A stretch of DNA of 64,000 bases. Source: Pseudomonas persica. Lineage in GTDB: Bacteria > Pseudomonadota > Gammaproteobacteria > Pseudomonadales > Pseudomonadaceae. The position numbers and the translations under genes were made by a program. Below the pieces are notes generated by a model. That model ran no database searches. It saw nothing but the letters and a program-made list of their open reading frames with translations, and was not told where the DNA came from. Below are positions 36,460-46,610 of this stretch, piece by piece; within the stretch, counting starts at the first letter, position 1, and each line of letters starts with the position of its first letter. Location: positions 58,071 to 122,070 of the forward strand of contig NZ_OLKL01000029.1 of NCBI RefSeq assembly GCF_900291015.1. Reading direction: 5' to 3'.

Positions 36460-37143
36460 TCACCAGCCCGCGTAATGGCTCAAAAGGTGTGCCCATGTCG
36501 TCAATGCCTGACCGTCTCTGCGAAGGATTTGAAGCGCAGTCGCTGCAGGAATTTTGGTCGGGCACCCGCCAATCAGGAAAAACTTGTCCGGCCCCGAATG
36601 GTAAAGGTGCATTAGGGTCAGAACCATAATCTGTTGAACGGGCTCCATGGATCTGTAAGCCCTGCGCATGGCCTTCAATATGGCTGGGATAGGCTCAGAT
36701 TGCTGATAGTCGTAGCCCTGTGGCCGCATAATGAAGTGACGACCCTGAGAGCCATAGGGCGTGACTTGGATGAAGCAGCTTTCCAGCTGGTAGTCATCGA
36801 CGATCTTCCACGCGGTGTTCCCAAAAACTTCGCCTCGCAGCGCTGCCGAAGGATAAACAGGAGGCTCAGCATCACAGATGATGGCCAGAGCAGTGGATTC
36901 AACCCCATCCATGCATGGCGTTTTATCGACTAAATCCACAAGTGCGTAGTTAGGGATGCGGCCTGCCGCAAAGTGGGGGTCAATAGCTGCATAGGCAGTC
37001 ATGGCAACCGGGGTGCGAGAGTGGTGGATGTAGCATGAACTTGCTGTCTCCATATCGGTGAATGCCCACGTGCCCGCGGACGTTCTGTATACTCCCAGTT
37101 CACTTAGCATAGAAAAAGCGTCACTCAGATAGTGGTTGCTCAT
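36460..37143 (-). CDS. Hypothetical protein
   Basis: 227 aa from the ATG at 37143 (MSNHYLSDAFSMLSELGVYR); an ATG 33 bases upstream at 37176 is also possible, and neither has a strong ribosome site. Not recognised. The sequence is protein-like throughout (SCYIHHSRTPVAMTAYAAID, MRPQGYDYQQSEP, MVLTLMHLYHSGPDKFFLIGG) and seems soluble. Convergent with the MvaT-like gene. Confidence 0.55.
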   Translation of the reverse strand: MSNHYLSDAFSMLSELGVYRTSAGTWAFTDMETASSCYIHHSRTPVAMTAYAAIDPHFAAGRIPNYALVDLVDKTPCMDGVESTALAIICDAEPPVYPSAALRGEVFGNTAWKIVDDYQLESCFIQVTPYGSQGRHFIMRPQGYDYQQSEPIPAILKAMRRAYRSMEPVQQIMVLTLMHLYHSGPDKFFLIGGCPTKIPAATALQILRRDGQALTTWAHLLSHYAGW

Positions 37144-38148
37144 CGAGATGTCCCATCTTGCCGCTGTGAAAGGCATGCCTGGAGTGGAATGTCATGATGC
37201 ACTGGCTCCGCAGTTCTCTGCTACGTAACCGTTCGGTCAACGCTATTTCCTGACACCGTCGCTTGAGGACACGGTGTCCACCTTAAGTGGATATCATCTT
37301 TAGCTTTTTTAAGCGGACGCCTATGCCTCAAGAACGCCGCTCCCATTCCAAGTCCTTCAAGACCAGATATTGTCTTCTGAAGTGACCACAACGCGTGGAG
37401 AGAGGGATCAAGCAAGGATCTGCCCTTGGTGACAAAACACATACTAAGGCTATTTCGTAGAAGGATTTACTGGCTGCGACCTCTACCGTCTGGAAATCAT
37501 CGCCTCAACAGCACCACCTACACGTTGGCACTCACTGGCTGGGGCTCTTGGGTTCATGAAGGCGCAAAACATCAACGGCAGACAGAAGCATGACCGGATC
37601 ATGAACGACCACCACTGGGATTACGGGTGGTGAGAGGTTTGATGAGGCCGGGTGAACAGCTATCATGTTTCTAGATACTGAGAGGGGCTCGAGTGACATG
37701 CTTGCATTTATTAGCTACTCCCGATGGTTTCTTTAGCCGCCTGCCCTATGCTGAAAGCTAGCATCATTCAGCGTCAGGTCGCGGTCGTTCCTGCCGAAAG
37801 CCTACTGTCAGATATTTACCGCCGACAATGTGCGATGTGTGCCCTGTCCACGTCCTTCTTTTTTCCAATGACAATGCAGGTTTACTCGCGAGCATGAGTT
37901 TAGAAACGAACGCCAAGGCAATTTTGCGTCTCTCAGTATGAGTTGGCACGATATTCTCCTCGAGTGTTGCAGGTAAGTCATTGGGTCAGCACGGTGAGGT
38001 TAGCGTTGAATTCATATTAGTCAATCGTAGCGTATTGACTAGATGGCTTCTTCGGACGGAAGGTATTTTAACTATCAATATATGGCTTAATCGTAAGTTC
38101 CTACCCTGAGGGCCTTGGCCGTACCCGTTTGTGTGTTTGGCGAATGGC

Positions 38149-38171
38149 AGCTACCCCAATTTGGGGTAGCT
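38149..38171. promoter_or_regulatory. Palindrome 1 upstream of the recombinase operon
   Basis: AGCTACCCCAA-T-TTGGGGTAGCT, perfect 11-bp arms around one base. Its core CCCCAATTTGGGG is repeated 62 bases downstream. Candidate operator, or binding site for the recombinases. Confidence 0.6.
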
Positions 38172-38215
38172 TTCTGAAGGGGGGGGAAGGGTGGAAAGCT
38201 AGGCTGAGGTCAGAG

Positions 38216-38228
38216 CCCCAAATTGGGG
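38216..38228. promoter_or_regulatory. Palindrome 2 upstream of the recombinase operon
   Basis: CCCCAA-A-TTGGGG, the same core as palindrome 1 with the middle base changed. The 62-base spacing is close to six helical turns, so both sites lie on one face of the DNA. About 150 bases before the start codon at 38375. Confidence 0.6.
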
Positions 38229-38374
38229 TTGAATAAGCAGTCAATTTTCCGAAAATAAGCGTTGTTGAAGTTATATAAGCTTGATTGATTTAAGTGTGAA
38301 TAATCAAGAGTTATTGGTTGCATTAATTATTGGGGTGTGCTAGCAATTAAATTACTCTCATTGGAGTTTTTACC

Positions 38375-40645
38375 ATGCTCAGAACACTCGTACTTTCATA
38401 CTATCCGAGAGTTTATGTCACCGATAATATGATCGCTCGATGCATGGGTATGCATAAAAGCACCACTGACAAAAACATGGCCAGGCAAGCGCTATGTGTA
38501 TTTGACGTGTTTATGGGAGCTTGTCACCTAAGGCAACATGATCTGAGTTGTCCTGAGATTATTGCCCGGTTCTGGGGTTTTCTGCTTTCTGAGACCAACG
38601 CCACTTATACATTTGCATGGCGTATCTTGACGTGCGTAAGAAAGTCGGCGGATGAAATAGGGTTAAATGTATCTGGATTCAAGTCGAGTTGTGGGAAGCG
38701 CTATGAACATCAATGCAGGGCTTTATATTCTAATGGATATAAAGATGCAGCGCGTCTGAGTTTTTATGAGGGGTGGTGGGCGAGATGGCGAAGCGACAGA
38801 GAGCAGTTTGTCAATCTAATACCGTATTATGTTAAGTACGGTGAAAGCTATACATCCTACGTGTTTAGCAAGCTTAAGACGTATCTTCAAAAGCACACAA
38901 CAGAGACAATGAAAGATAAGATTCGTCATTCTGACAATTTTGCTAGGATTGTCAGTGAAACCTTCCTGAATGTTGAAGAGTTGGAGTTGTTGCAAAATTC
39001 TCATGAGCTTAGTTTGTTCATGGAGGCTGCATATAATAGCGAGCTTGCAGAGAGACTTAAAAATGGCTATGACTTGGAGGCTTTTTATAGGGAATGGGCT
39101 GCGCTAATCCATTTTGTGATGAGTTTCTACGTTAGGCAGGGGATACTACCCGAGCCTGAGTATCCGTTTGCGATTGAACGGTACACAAGCCCGGCCACTC
39201 GTGGTGTCAACACCCACCGTGGGCGCAAAAAGCTGATTAAATTAATAACGCCAATTCCCGATACTGTTTCAAACCAGGATGCTGCAAGTAAGCTCTACGA
39301 ACAGATCAATGGGGATATCAACGGGGTTGTAAAAGCCTGTGAAGAGGCAAGGCAAGACATCATCAGTGCCTACAGAAGGCGCAAGAAGGCTGCACATCTT
39401 GCCGAAGATGCAGAAGCGTATAGACAGGCGACTTCGAATCAACAGCTATATATGTCAAGATCCAAGCTTTGGGAAAGTAACCCATATCCGGATATAGACG
39501 ATAAAGAGTTTGAGCGGGTGTTTGGTTGCCTGAAGCGAGAGCTTTCGTCTTGCCTTGGGTTGATGGATAGCACAACACTTCTGCCGTTCTTGTATTTATT
39601 AATCAATGAAGTGCCGGCAATTACCAAGTCATGGTTATTAAACTACCAAGTCAAGGACAAGCACAACCAAGATACTGATGATTACGAGGAAAGCAATCGC
39701 ACCAAGAGCTTAAAGCGACGTCGAGGGCCCGCTTCGGCACTTCAAGGTGTACACCTTACGTCCAAGGCGCAAGAGTTAATTGATGAAATTAAAGAGCTGA
39801 CAGCTGAGGCACGAGCCTACCTCCAGAAGAATAATAAGATTGATGCTAAGTATTTGCTGTTGACCAGTGCCACCGGAACCTCTTTGCCTTCAAAGAAAAC
39901 AAAGTGGTCGGGGATGAGTGTGCAGCAGAACAAAGACTCTTTGATGGCAAAAAAGATAGAGGCTGTTTTTGGCGAGGATACGGGCCAGGTGTTAGAAAAC
40001 CTTACCCCCAAAACCATGCGCACCTCGTCAGCGGTTATAGTTTATTTCAAGACATCGAGCGTCCATGCGATGGCTGAGGCTCTTGGGCAGAAAACCTACA
40101 TTCCTAAGCTGCTCGATAAATACCTGCCGAAACCGATTCGGCAGTTTTATCTGAGTCGATGGATACGTACTTTCCAGCTCGGAATTATTTTTGAGTGTTT
40201 TAAGGAGTCTGAATATCTGCTGGAGGTCATGAACATCGACACCCTTGGAGAACTCGAAACGTTCATTAAGCATCACAGGCTTTCCCCTCTTCCGCCGCAG
40301 TTGAATCTAAAAAACTGGTTGCCAGCCAATGAGCGAAATGATGGAGGCGCTGTGGTTAAGGGAATCATTCCTGTCTGCCCAATGCTCTGCACACTTTTGA
40401 TCACTATGGCACCAATCTTTAGAGAGTGGCAGTCCAAGGGGCATACAATCAGTGAGAAGTACTTGAATTGGGCTTTGAACGGCGAATACTTAACGCATGC
40501 TGTAGCGCTGTATGAGCGGGGCGAGATTGAGGTTGTCTCTGAGGAAGTCGCTTCGATTTTTCGGAAGTCCGGCTACTCCATTCCTTTGGCTGCGAAACTT
40601 CGTCTCATGATCGAAGATGATGAAGAGGGGCTTTCATATGCCTAA
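38375..40645 (+). CDS. Large protein, first gene of the four-gene recombinase operon
   Basis: 756 aa, GGAG nine bases before the ATG. The sequence is helical and basic. I do not see a clear R...HxxR...Y set, so its catalytic status is open. It could be a divergent tyrosine recombinase or a DNA-binding partner. Stop codon overlaps the next gene by 8 bases. AT-rich codon use unlike the core genes. The operon as a whole recalls multi-gene recombinase modules such as Tn554-type tnpABC or the gamma-mobile-trio elements that carry defence genes; I cannot decide which from sequence alone. Confidence 0.6.
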   Translation: MLRTLVLSYYPRVYVTDNMIARCMGMHKSTTDKNMARQALCVFDVFMGACHLRQHDLSCPEIIARFWGFLLSETNATYTFAWRILTCVRKSADEIGLNVSGFKSSCGKRYEHQCRALYSNGYKDAARLSFYEGWWARWRSDREQFVNLIPYYVKYGESYTSYVFSKLKTYLQKHTTETMKDKIRHSDNFARIVSETFLNVEELELLQNSHELSLFMEAAYNSELAERLKNGYDLEAFYREWAALIHFVMSFYVRQGILPEPEYPFAIERYTSPATRGVNTHRGRKKLIKLITPIPDTVSNQDAASKLYEQINGDINGVVKACEEARQDIISAYRRRKKAAHLAEDAEAYRQATSNQQLYMSRSKLWESNPYPDIDDKEFERVFGCLKRELSSCLGLMDSTTLLPFLYLLINEVPAITKSWLLNYQVKDKHNQDTDDYEESNRTKSLKRRRGPASALQGVHLTSKAQELIDEIKELTAEARAYLQKNNKIDAKYLLLTSATGTSLPSKKTKWSGMSVQQNKDSLMAKKIEAVFGEDTGQVLENLTPKTMRTSSAVIVYFKTSSVHAMAEALGQKTYIPKLLDKYLPKPIRQFYLSRWIRTFQLGIIFECFKESEYLLEVMNIDTLGELETFIKHHRLSPLPPQLNLKNWLPANERNDGGAVVKGIIPVCPMLCTLLITMAPIFREWQSKGHTISEKYLNWALNGEYLTHAVALYERGEIEVVSEEVASIFRKSGYSIPLAAKLRLMIEDDEEGLSYA

Positions 40646-42926
40646 TCGACGCGCGAAGAACATTGAAGCTAAGGTTGAGAATCCTATCCTTGCCGAAGAA
40701 CTTTCAAAGCTAAAGGACATGAGGTATTACGAGCAAAGGATGAGGCTTCGAGAGCTGGTTAGCATTGGTGCTGGCGGAGAGGCAGATATAGATACGCCAG
40801 ATTGGCTTATTGAGGGGAGCAATATTGAATCACCACTTTGGGTGTGTTGGTTTGGTACCGAAAAAAAAGGAATCAAGATTGTGGTTGATTTCTGCATCCA
40901 ACTCTATGACGGGAGCATGCTAACTGATAGCGTCAACACAACACTTTTAAAGATTATCAAGGTGTTCTTGGTGCTTCAGATCCATCCACGCTACAACGGT
41001 GGCTCAAGAAGAGGGGCAGACGCAGAGGCGCAGATATTCAGGCATGGTCTTCACTTCGTCGATTGGCTATTGATGGGGGGAGAACGCTTCAATATAACGC
41101 AGTGCGGGCTTTCTCTCATTACCGAAAGCGACCTTATTGAATACCTCCTTCTTAATACGAGCAACCCCATATCAACTCATCTTTACGTTTACCCCACAAG
41201 GCTGGCTATCGAGTTGAAGCGATTGTCGTCAAAGATCACAATCGAGGACGCGATTGATACACAAGAAAAATGGCACGAGTGTTTCGAGCTCATTGATATT
41301 GCCGATCAGACATTGGATATGAGCAAAGATGACCTAATCAGGGCGAGGGTCTGGATGTACCGAAACGGCTACTACATTAAGCAGTTTGGCGTATTGAGGT
41401 ATAATTCGGCGCACTTCATTCGGTCGCTTTATCGGAATACGCTAGGAGGTGTGAGGCTTGCTGTTAGAACTTTTGATGAGTTGAATGGTGGGGTGGTTTG
41501 GAAGACAGAGTACCCATCTGTCCCTATTCGAAATGAAGTAACTCCGACGGTATCTAGTAAAACATTGGGGCGTATTTTGCGTGCGCTTAAAAAGCTTCCC
41601 ATTCTGAATAATTACTTCAAGGCCGCACGCTTTGATAGTCAGGCGCTCGCCAAAATTACGGTTAAGACAATACTTTCCAAAGTAGGTGAAAAACCTAAGG
41701 GTAGGTTTCGGTCACTATCAGGGGAAGTGGTGTTTAATTTAGTTCGTGCGTCTTATGAATATATAAGGGAAAATGCTTTCAGAGTTATGTCTTCGGTAAC
41801 TTTCAATTCCGTCGCTAATCAGGGCGGCAAGACCAAAAGGGCATTCAATATAATGGGTGCTCCATTCGAAGATATGAACAGTAAAGTTATGACTCAACCT
41901 AGCATATTTTCCGCTTGGATGATTCCATATACTCAGCGTCAGTCAGATTATTTTGAGTTGTTTAGGGCTGATTATTGTCTCTATGATTCTTATGCTGTTC
42001 TGATGGGGGCTTATATATCAATCATAGGCTTGCTAACGGCTAGGCGTCAAATCGAACTATTAAATTTGCGTGCTAATACTTGTCTGCTGCCAAATAAAGA
42101 TCCCTATTTTAGTGAAAATAAAAGTATTCAGTATGAGTTATTATTTGATGGGGGTAAAACTGGAAATAGGCATGGTAAAGAGCTGATGCGCGTTACGGTG
42201 CCGACAATGGTGGCGAAATTGATATGGGACTTGAAGAGATTTCACGCAAACTGTTACAAGGCGGGGCTGATTTCCTTCGATACTCCTCTATTTATTTATA
42301 TTCGTCCTGATAATCTGTCTTTTAGGCCTATGGATGCCCGGATTTTCAACAACTGCTTAAGTGCTGTCTGCGATTATACTCAAACGCCGGTGGTGACACT
42401 GGAGAATGGGACGCAGGCTCGCTTCTATGTCCGGCAGCATCAAATGCGCAGGTTTTTTGCAATGGCATTTTTTGCATCAGCTGGATTCAAAGGTTTGGAC
42501 GCATTGCGCGCCTTTTTAGGGCATAGCGACCTTGAACATCTCTACAATTATATCCTAGAAATCACACCTGGCTCGATGCTCGAAGGTGTTAAGGTTGAGT
42601 GTATTACCGACGCCATTCTCAAAAACGAATCCACAATAGAACATTTGGATGAAGTTAAATATATGCTGTGCGAGTGTTTAGGTTGTCGCGACATTGGGGC
42701 TAAATCATATTCAGAAATTTATCATGGACTTAAGGAGGCCGCTGACCGTGGCGACATCGTTGCTGATTTTGACTTTGCTGATTTCAGCTACGGTCAAATT
42801 TACGCCGATGTGGCAAAGCTTGTCCAAAGCCATCGTATTGATTTAAAGCCAGATTTCGCCATGCTGACCACAGAAGACGGCAGTACTTTTGAGATGAAGC
42901 TTTCCGTTAAAGTACGCTACCCATGA
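40638..42926 (+). CDS. Tyrosine recombinase (site-specific integrase), large
   Basis: 762 aa from the ATG at 40638 (AGAGGGG seven bases upstream); an earlier ATG at 40617 lies deeper in the preceding gene. Catalytic set: R in ARRQIELLNLR (about residue 470), H and R in RQHQMRRFF (about 600), H in LGHSDLEHLYNYI with the nucleophile tyrosine a few residues on (about 630-640). The ~400-residue N-terminal part is much longer than in phage integrases. Overlaps the neighbours on both sides, so all four genes are translationally linked. Predicted to cut and join the island ends. Confidence 0.82.
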   Translation: MPNRRAKNIEAKVENPILAEELSKLKDMRYYEQRMRLRELVSIGAGGEADIDTPDWLIEGSNIESPLWVCWFGTEKKGIKIVVDFCIQLYDGSMLTDSVNTTLLKIIKVFLVLQIHPRYNGGSRRGADAEAQIFRHGLHFVDWLLMGGERFNITQCGLSLITESDLIEYLLLNTSNPISTHLYVYPTRLAIELKRLSSKITIEDAIDTQEKWHECFELIDIADQTLDMSKDDLIRARVWMYRNGYYIKQFGVLRYNSAHFIRSLYRNTLGGVRLAVRTFDELNGGVVWKTEYPSVPIRNEVTPTVSSKTLGRILRALKKLPILNNYFKAARFDSQALAKITVKTILSKVGEKPKGRFRSLSGEVVFNLVRASYEYIRENAFRVMSSVTFNSVANQGGKTKRAFNIMGAPFEDMNSKVMTQPSIFSAWMIPYTQRQSDYFELFRADYCLYDSYAVLMGAYISIIGLLTARRQIELLNLRANTCLLPNKDPYFSENKSIQYELLFDGGKTGNRHGKELMRVTVPTMVAKLIWDLKRFHANCYKAGLISFDTPLFIYIRPDNLSFRPMDARIFNNCLSAVCDYTQTPVVTLENGTQARFYVRQHQMRRFFAMAFFASAGFKGLDALRAFLGHSDLEHLYNYILEITPGSMLEGVKVECITDAILKNESTIEHLDEVKYMLCECLGCRDIGAKSYSEIYHGLKEAADRGDIVADFDFADFSYGQIYADVAKLVQSHRIDLKPDFAMLTTEDGSTFEMKLSVKVRYP

Positions 42927-43426
42927 GCAATAAGATCGAGGCGGGAAGGGCTTCTATGGTAAAGCTGTTGGCGCTAATGCATGATGTCATTAACAATCCC
43001 GCGTTGTACAGAGAAAACATGGCGTTGGTGACAGCGCTTGGAAGTCAAGTTGCGTTGGCCTCTTATGCAGATGACGAGCGGGGAATCAAAGCATTTAGTC
43101 TGAACACTTTCAAGAAGCATGCAATTGGACTGGGTGAGACTTTTCAAGGCATCGACTCAATCAGAAAAGCAGCGTTAAGGGCCATCCAACAGAATAAAGC
43201 GTGCAGGAGAAAACCTAGTTCGCGGCGCTCCCAAAGTGAGGCTATAGCTCTTCTGAGGAAACAGCGTGCTGCACAGGATATTGATTTGATGCGTCTCGTA
43301 ATGATTGTGAAGGAATTGAAGGATCTTGCTCAGCGTCTCGCTGAGCTAGATTTGCCGGACAGGAGTGGGTATTACAAAAAAGAAATCTCTCGCATCAATT
43401 TGATGCTCATCACGCGAGGGCGTTGA
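42923..43426 (+). CDS. Small basic protein of the recombinase operon
   Basis: 167 aa, start overlapping the upstream stop (ATGA). Helical, with a basic patch (NKACRRKPSSRRSQSEA) and a C-terminal coiled-coil-like part (LMRLVMIVKELKDLAQRLAELD). Its place and size recall the small third protein of recombinase trios (TnpC-like or DUF6262-like), which acts as an accessory DNA-binding factor. Family not verified. Confidence 0.6.
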   Translation: MSNKIEAGRASMVKLLALMHDVINNPALYRENMALVTALGSQVALASYADDERGIKAFSLNTFKKHAIGLGETFQGIDSIRKAALRAIQQNKACRRKPSSRRSQSEAIALLRKQRAAQDIDLMRLVMIVKELKDLAQRLAELDLPDRSGYYKKEISRINLMLITRGR

Positions 43427-43427
43427 A

Positions 43428-44834
43428 GTGTCTGGCTTTCAGTTACATCGACCTCTTGACATGGAAGCTATGTTGCCCACTGGGCTAAGTGTTCAAGCTC
43501 CAACCCAGCAGGATGCTTCAAATTTACCCTGTTTTTACTACCCTAACGGTGACTTCTGCTTTGAGGTTAATGCATTTATTCTGAGTGCATGGAAGTACTC
43601 TAATTACTCTACAACCAACAGGGGGGGGACGCTTCGCCAATGGGTAATGCAGCTAAGCGAGTTTGTGCGGTTTATGGAGAGCAATGCATTAAATGTTTTG
43701 ACGGTTACTGACTCCTATTTTGTATTGTTTGTCAATGGGCTAATGGCGGAAAAGGAAGCAAGTGGGGAGGATAAAAGATCTGCTGAGACAGTGCGGGCAA
43801 TAGGTTCGAAATGCTTGGAGTTTCTCGCGTTCGCAACGGAGATGTACGGATATGCAAACTTTGTTTCTCTAAGTGGAATTGTGAAAGGCTGCAGGATAGA
43901 ATCGTCGGATAAGCGAAAATATCCATCCGAGTATCGGCGTGTGGTTTGGCATCATCATTCTTTTCCTCTTTCTAGTTCTCGTGGTGAAGGAAGTCCTATA
44001 CTTACTGAGTCACTGGTCGCTTTAAAAATGGCTTCTCGTAAACGAGCGAGACCTGTTGCTGCGCGGTTAAAGATTCTGATATCTGTATTGGAGTCCTTGG
44101 GTTGCAGGAGAGCCGAGGCAGCCCGGATAAAGGTCTCTGATATCATGACAGCCTATCATTCAAGCCTAAGCTCTCCACTCTTGAGAATTCCTATGGTTAA
44201 GGGGCGTGTGGGGTCAAGGCTGGTACCTATAAGCCATTCGATAATATCGACATGGAATGACTACATCGTCGAGTTTCGGAACCCGCGTCTAGCTGAGTTG
44301 CGGAAGAAAAACCCAGATGGGGGAGTCCTCGATCATGATTATCTATTTATTAATTTGCGCAATGGGCAACCATTGAGTATCAATACAATCACTAATGATA
44401 TCAGTGACCTAAAATTTGCATCAGGCATTGCTAAGCGAGCTCATCCACACATGTTTAGGCATCGCTTTATTACAAACAAATTCAAAGAATTGATCATAGA
44501 GTATGATCTACAAAATACGGATGTGATGCGTAGGGCTATATCTAACTCCGAGCTTATCAAGACGAAGCTCAAGGAATGGACAGGGCACAAGATAGTCGAA
44601 AGCCTGGATCGCTATATCCATTTGGCTTTCTCTGAGTTAGCTGGTATGCCTGCTGTAGTGGAGCGGGTGAATGCTACTGCTGAATACAAAGCCGCAAGAG
44701 CGATCTTCAAAGACCTTGAAGAAGATCGGGACGCCGGGCAGATCAGTCAGGAAGAATTCGAAAGCAAGGCATCCAGGCTTTTGGGAGAGTTCTTCGTTGG
44801 CATGGATGCTGAATCTCCTGTACGGGGGCGTTAG
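43428..44834 (+). CDS. Tyrosine recombinase (site-specific integrase)
   Basis: 468 aa with GTG start one base after the preceding stop; GAGGG seven bases upstream. Catalytic residues: R in GCRRAEAARIKVSDI (about 226), H and R in HPHMFRHRFIT (about 343), H in TGHKIVESLDRYIHLA with the tyrosine at about 398. N-terminal SAM-like core-binding region (LRQWVMQLSEFVRFM). Last gene of the operon and last gene of the island: its stop lies 31 bases before the decayed LysR gene, so the island junction should be within or next to this gap. Confidence 0.88.
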   Translation: MSGFQLHRPLDMEAMLPTGLSVQAPTQQDASNLPCFYYPNGDFCFEVNAFILSAWKYSNYSTTNRGGTLRQWVMQLSEFVRFMESNALNVLTVTDSYFVLFVNGLMAEKEASGEDKRSAETVRAIGSKCLEFLAFATEMYGYANFVSLSGIVKGCRIESSDKRKYPSEYRRVVWHHHSFPLSSSRGEGSPILTESLVALKMASRKRARPVAARLKILISVLESLGCRRAEAARIKVSDIMTAYHSSLSSPLLRIPMVKGRVGSRLVPISHSIISTWNDYIVEFRNPRLAELRKKNPDGGVLDHDYLFINLRNGQPLSINTITNDISDLKFASGIAKRAHPHMFRHRFITNKFKELIIEYDLQNTDVMRRAISNSELIKTKLKEWTGHKIVESLDRYIHLAFSELAGMPAVVERVNATAEYKAARAIFKDLEEDRDAGQISQEEFESKASRLLGEFFVGMDAESPVRGR

Positions 44835-44865
44835 TGCTGTCCTCACATCTGTCCATAGGCTGCCT

Positions 44866-45565
44866 GTGATTGACTTCACTGATCTGTGCTTATTCGTCAC
44901 GGTAGTGGTGCATGGCGGCTTTGCTGCAGCATCCAGAGAAATCGACGTTCCAAATCCAAGCTGAGTCGAAGAGTCCTCGCGCTCGAAGGACGATTGGGTG
45001 TACAGCTAATATGTATATCGCCCCGGCGTTTCTTTTTCACTGAAATTGGGATGGATTACTACCGCCATTGTTGGGATATGGTTGAGCAAGCTGAGGCCGC
45101 CGAGGGAACGGCGCAGTCGGCCAAAATAGAGCCGCAGGGCATCATCAAGGTCACTTGCCCGCCGGGGGCTAGGGGCCAACGCAATGATCGCTGATTTCAT
45201 TGCATTGTACCCAGAGGTGTTCGTCCATCAGGAAATCACCAATCTCGAGGTTGGCGTCGATATTGCACTCCGCTTTTGATTCCTCCCTCGTGGATGACGG
45301 TCTGGTCGTAAAGCGTCTGGGCGACAGCTGTCAACGCTTGGTCAAACACCCTGACCTAGCGCATTGGCGTGGGCGTTGTGCAGCTTCCTGAGGTTATGGT
45401 GAGAGATGACTTAATTGCTGGACGCTTGGTTTCACTGCCACCTCAATATCGTCCGCAAAGCCGTCTAATACACGCGATTTTTTTACGTCTCGGAAGGCGT
45501 TATTGCCCTCTATCCGAGCGCTGCTCGAGATGCTTGGGGAGAGATTCGAGCTCCTTGAGATCTGA
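44866..45565 (+). pseudogene. Decayed LysR-family regulator at the island edge
   Basis: Reading across frames gives a LysR protein: IDFTDLCLFVTVVVHGGFAAASREI (frame 1), SKLSRRVLALEGRLGVQLI and FFFTEIGMDYYRHCWDM, QGIIKVTCPP (frame 2, after a shift near 44958), FIALYPEVFVHQEI and VGVDIAL (near 45190-45275), GLVVKRLGDSCQRLV, GRLVSLPPQYRPQSRLIHAIF, and finally LLPSIRALLEMLGERFELLEI ending at 45565. At least three frameshifts and no ATG start. LysR genes of this type commonly neighbour azoR, so this is probably its former neighbour, broken by or after island entry. Confidence 0.82.
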
Positions 45566-45977
45566 TCGGGTCGGCAGTTCCGCCAGCGTGGGCGGATTTC
45601 ACTGATTCAATAGAGGGGCATCTACTATGTGCAGATTGGAGCACGGAAGGGGGATGAGCAGGTAAGGCGGGATCAAAGATTACTCTGGGTACTAATAAAG
45701 CATCAGCGCGATGTTCACTTGGAAATAGGTTCAGGAGCACTTCCCGTCACTCAGCACCATGTCTCTTATGGCGGCTTCAGCGTAGGTTGCTGATCTTTTT
45801 GATGAGTTAACTGGTCATTCTAGGAAAACGTTGAGGTCTTGCATGGGAATGTCTCACTGTTCCATCTATGGGACAAACTAACGCATTTTTGCCGACTTAT
45901 CAGCCATTGGTTAGGTCAGTAGGATTCTCCCCATCATGATCGCCCAGCGTTGCGGTCTTCATTCACAGGAGAGTCCC
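45566..45977. other. Gene-free stretch between the LysR remnant and azoR
   Basis: About 410 bases without a convincing gene. The last part is the azoR leader with CAGGAGAG before the start. No terminator or repeat recognised. Confidence 0.4.
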
Positions 45978-46589
45978 ATGAAACTGTTGCATATCGATTC
46001 GAGCATCCTGGGCGACAATTCCGCCTCCCGCCAACTGAGCCGCGAAGTGGTTGAAGCCTGGAAGGTCGCCGATCCGAGCGCGGAAGTGGTGTACCGCGAC
46101 CTGGCCGCCGACGCCATCGCCCACTTCTCTGCGGCTACCCTGGTAGCGGCCGGCACCCCGGAAGACATGCGCGACGCAGCCCAGGCCTTCGAAGCCAAGC
46201 TGAGCGCGGAAACCCTGGAAGAGTTTCTGGCTGCCGATGCCGTGGTGATTGGTGCCCCGATGTACAACTTCACCGTGCCGACCCAGCTCAAGGCCTGGAT
46301 CGACCGCGTCGCCGTCGCCGGCAAGACTTTCCGCTACACCGAAGCCGGCCCGGAAGGCCTGTGTGGCAACAAGAAGGTAGTGCTGGTGTCCACCGCCGGT
46401 GGCCTGCACGCTGGCCAGCCGACTGGTGCCGGGCATGAGGACTTCCTCAAGGTGTTCCTGGGCTTCATCGGTGTCACCGACCTGGAAATCGTCCGTGCCC
46501 ATGGCCTGGCCTATGGCCCTGAGCAGCGCAGCCAGGCGCTCGATGCTGCCCAGACGCAGATTGCCAACGAGCTGTTCGCTGCGGCCTGA
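45978..46589 (+). CDS. azoR: FMN-dependent NADH-azoreductase
   Basis: 203 aa, start at 45978 after AGGAGAG; the upstream part of the frame is leader. Flavodoxin-like fold with [21 protein letters not shown] (FMN phosphate loop), [20 protein letters not shown] and STAGGLH, diagnostic of AzoR/AcpD quinone and azo reductases. Uses NAD(P)H to reduce azo bonds and quinones by two-electron transfer; cytoplasmic homodimer. First intact core gene to the right of the island. Confidence 0.95.
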   Translation: MKLLHIDSSILGDNSASRQLSREVVEAWKVADPSAEVVYRDLAADAIAHFSAATLVAAGTPEDMRDAAQAFEAKLSAETLEEFLAADAVVIGAPMYNFTVPTQLKAWIDRVAVAGKTFRYTEAGPEGLCGNKKVVLVSTAGGLHAGQPTGAGHEDFLKVFLGFIGVTDLEIVRAHGLAYGPEQRSQALDAAQTQIANELFAAA

Positions 46590-46610
46590 TCTTCGGCAAG
46601 GGGCTGCCAG

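Larger units (their letters stand above)
37144..38374. other. Long gene-poor stretch upstream of the recombinase operon
   Basis: About 1.2 kb without a convincing gene. Plus-strand fragments near 37450-37590 read briefly like protein (YWLRPLPSGNHRLNSTTY) and may be debris. GC falls toward the right end, which holds two CCCCAAWTTGGGG palindromes and the leader of the gene at 38375. A good place for the promoter and perhaps for recombination sites. Confidence 0.4.

Noticed and set aside
37450..37590. Short protein-like fragment (YWLRPLPSGNHRLNSTTY)
   Set aside because: Too short, without start or homology I can name; mentioned only as possible debris.
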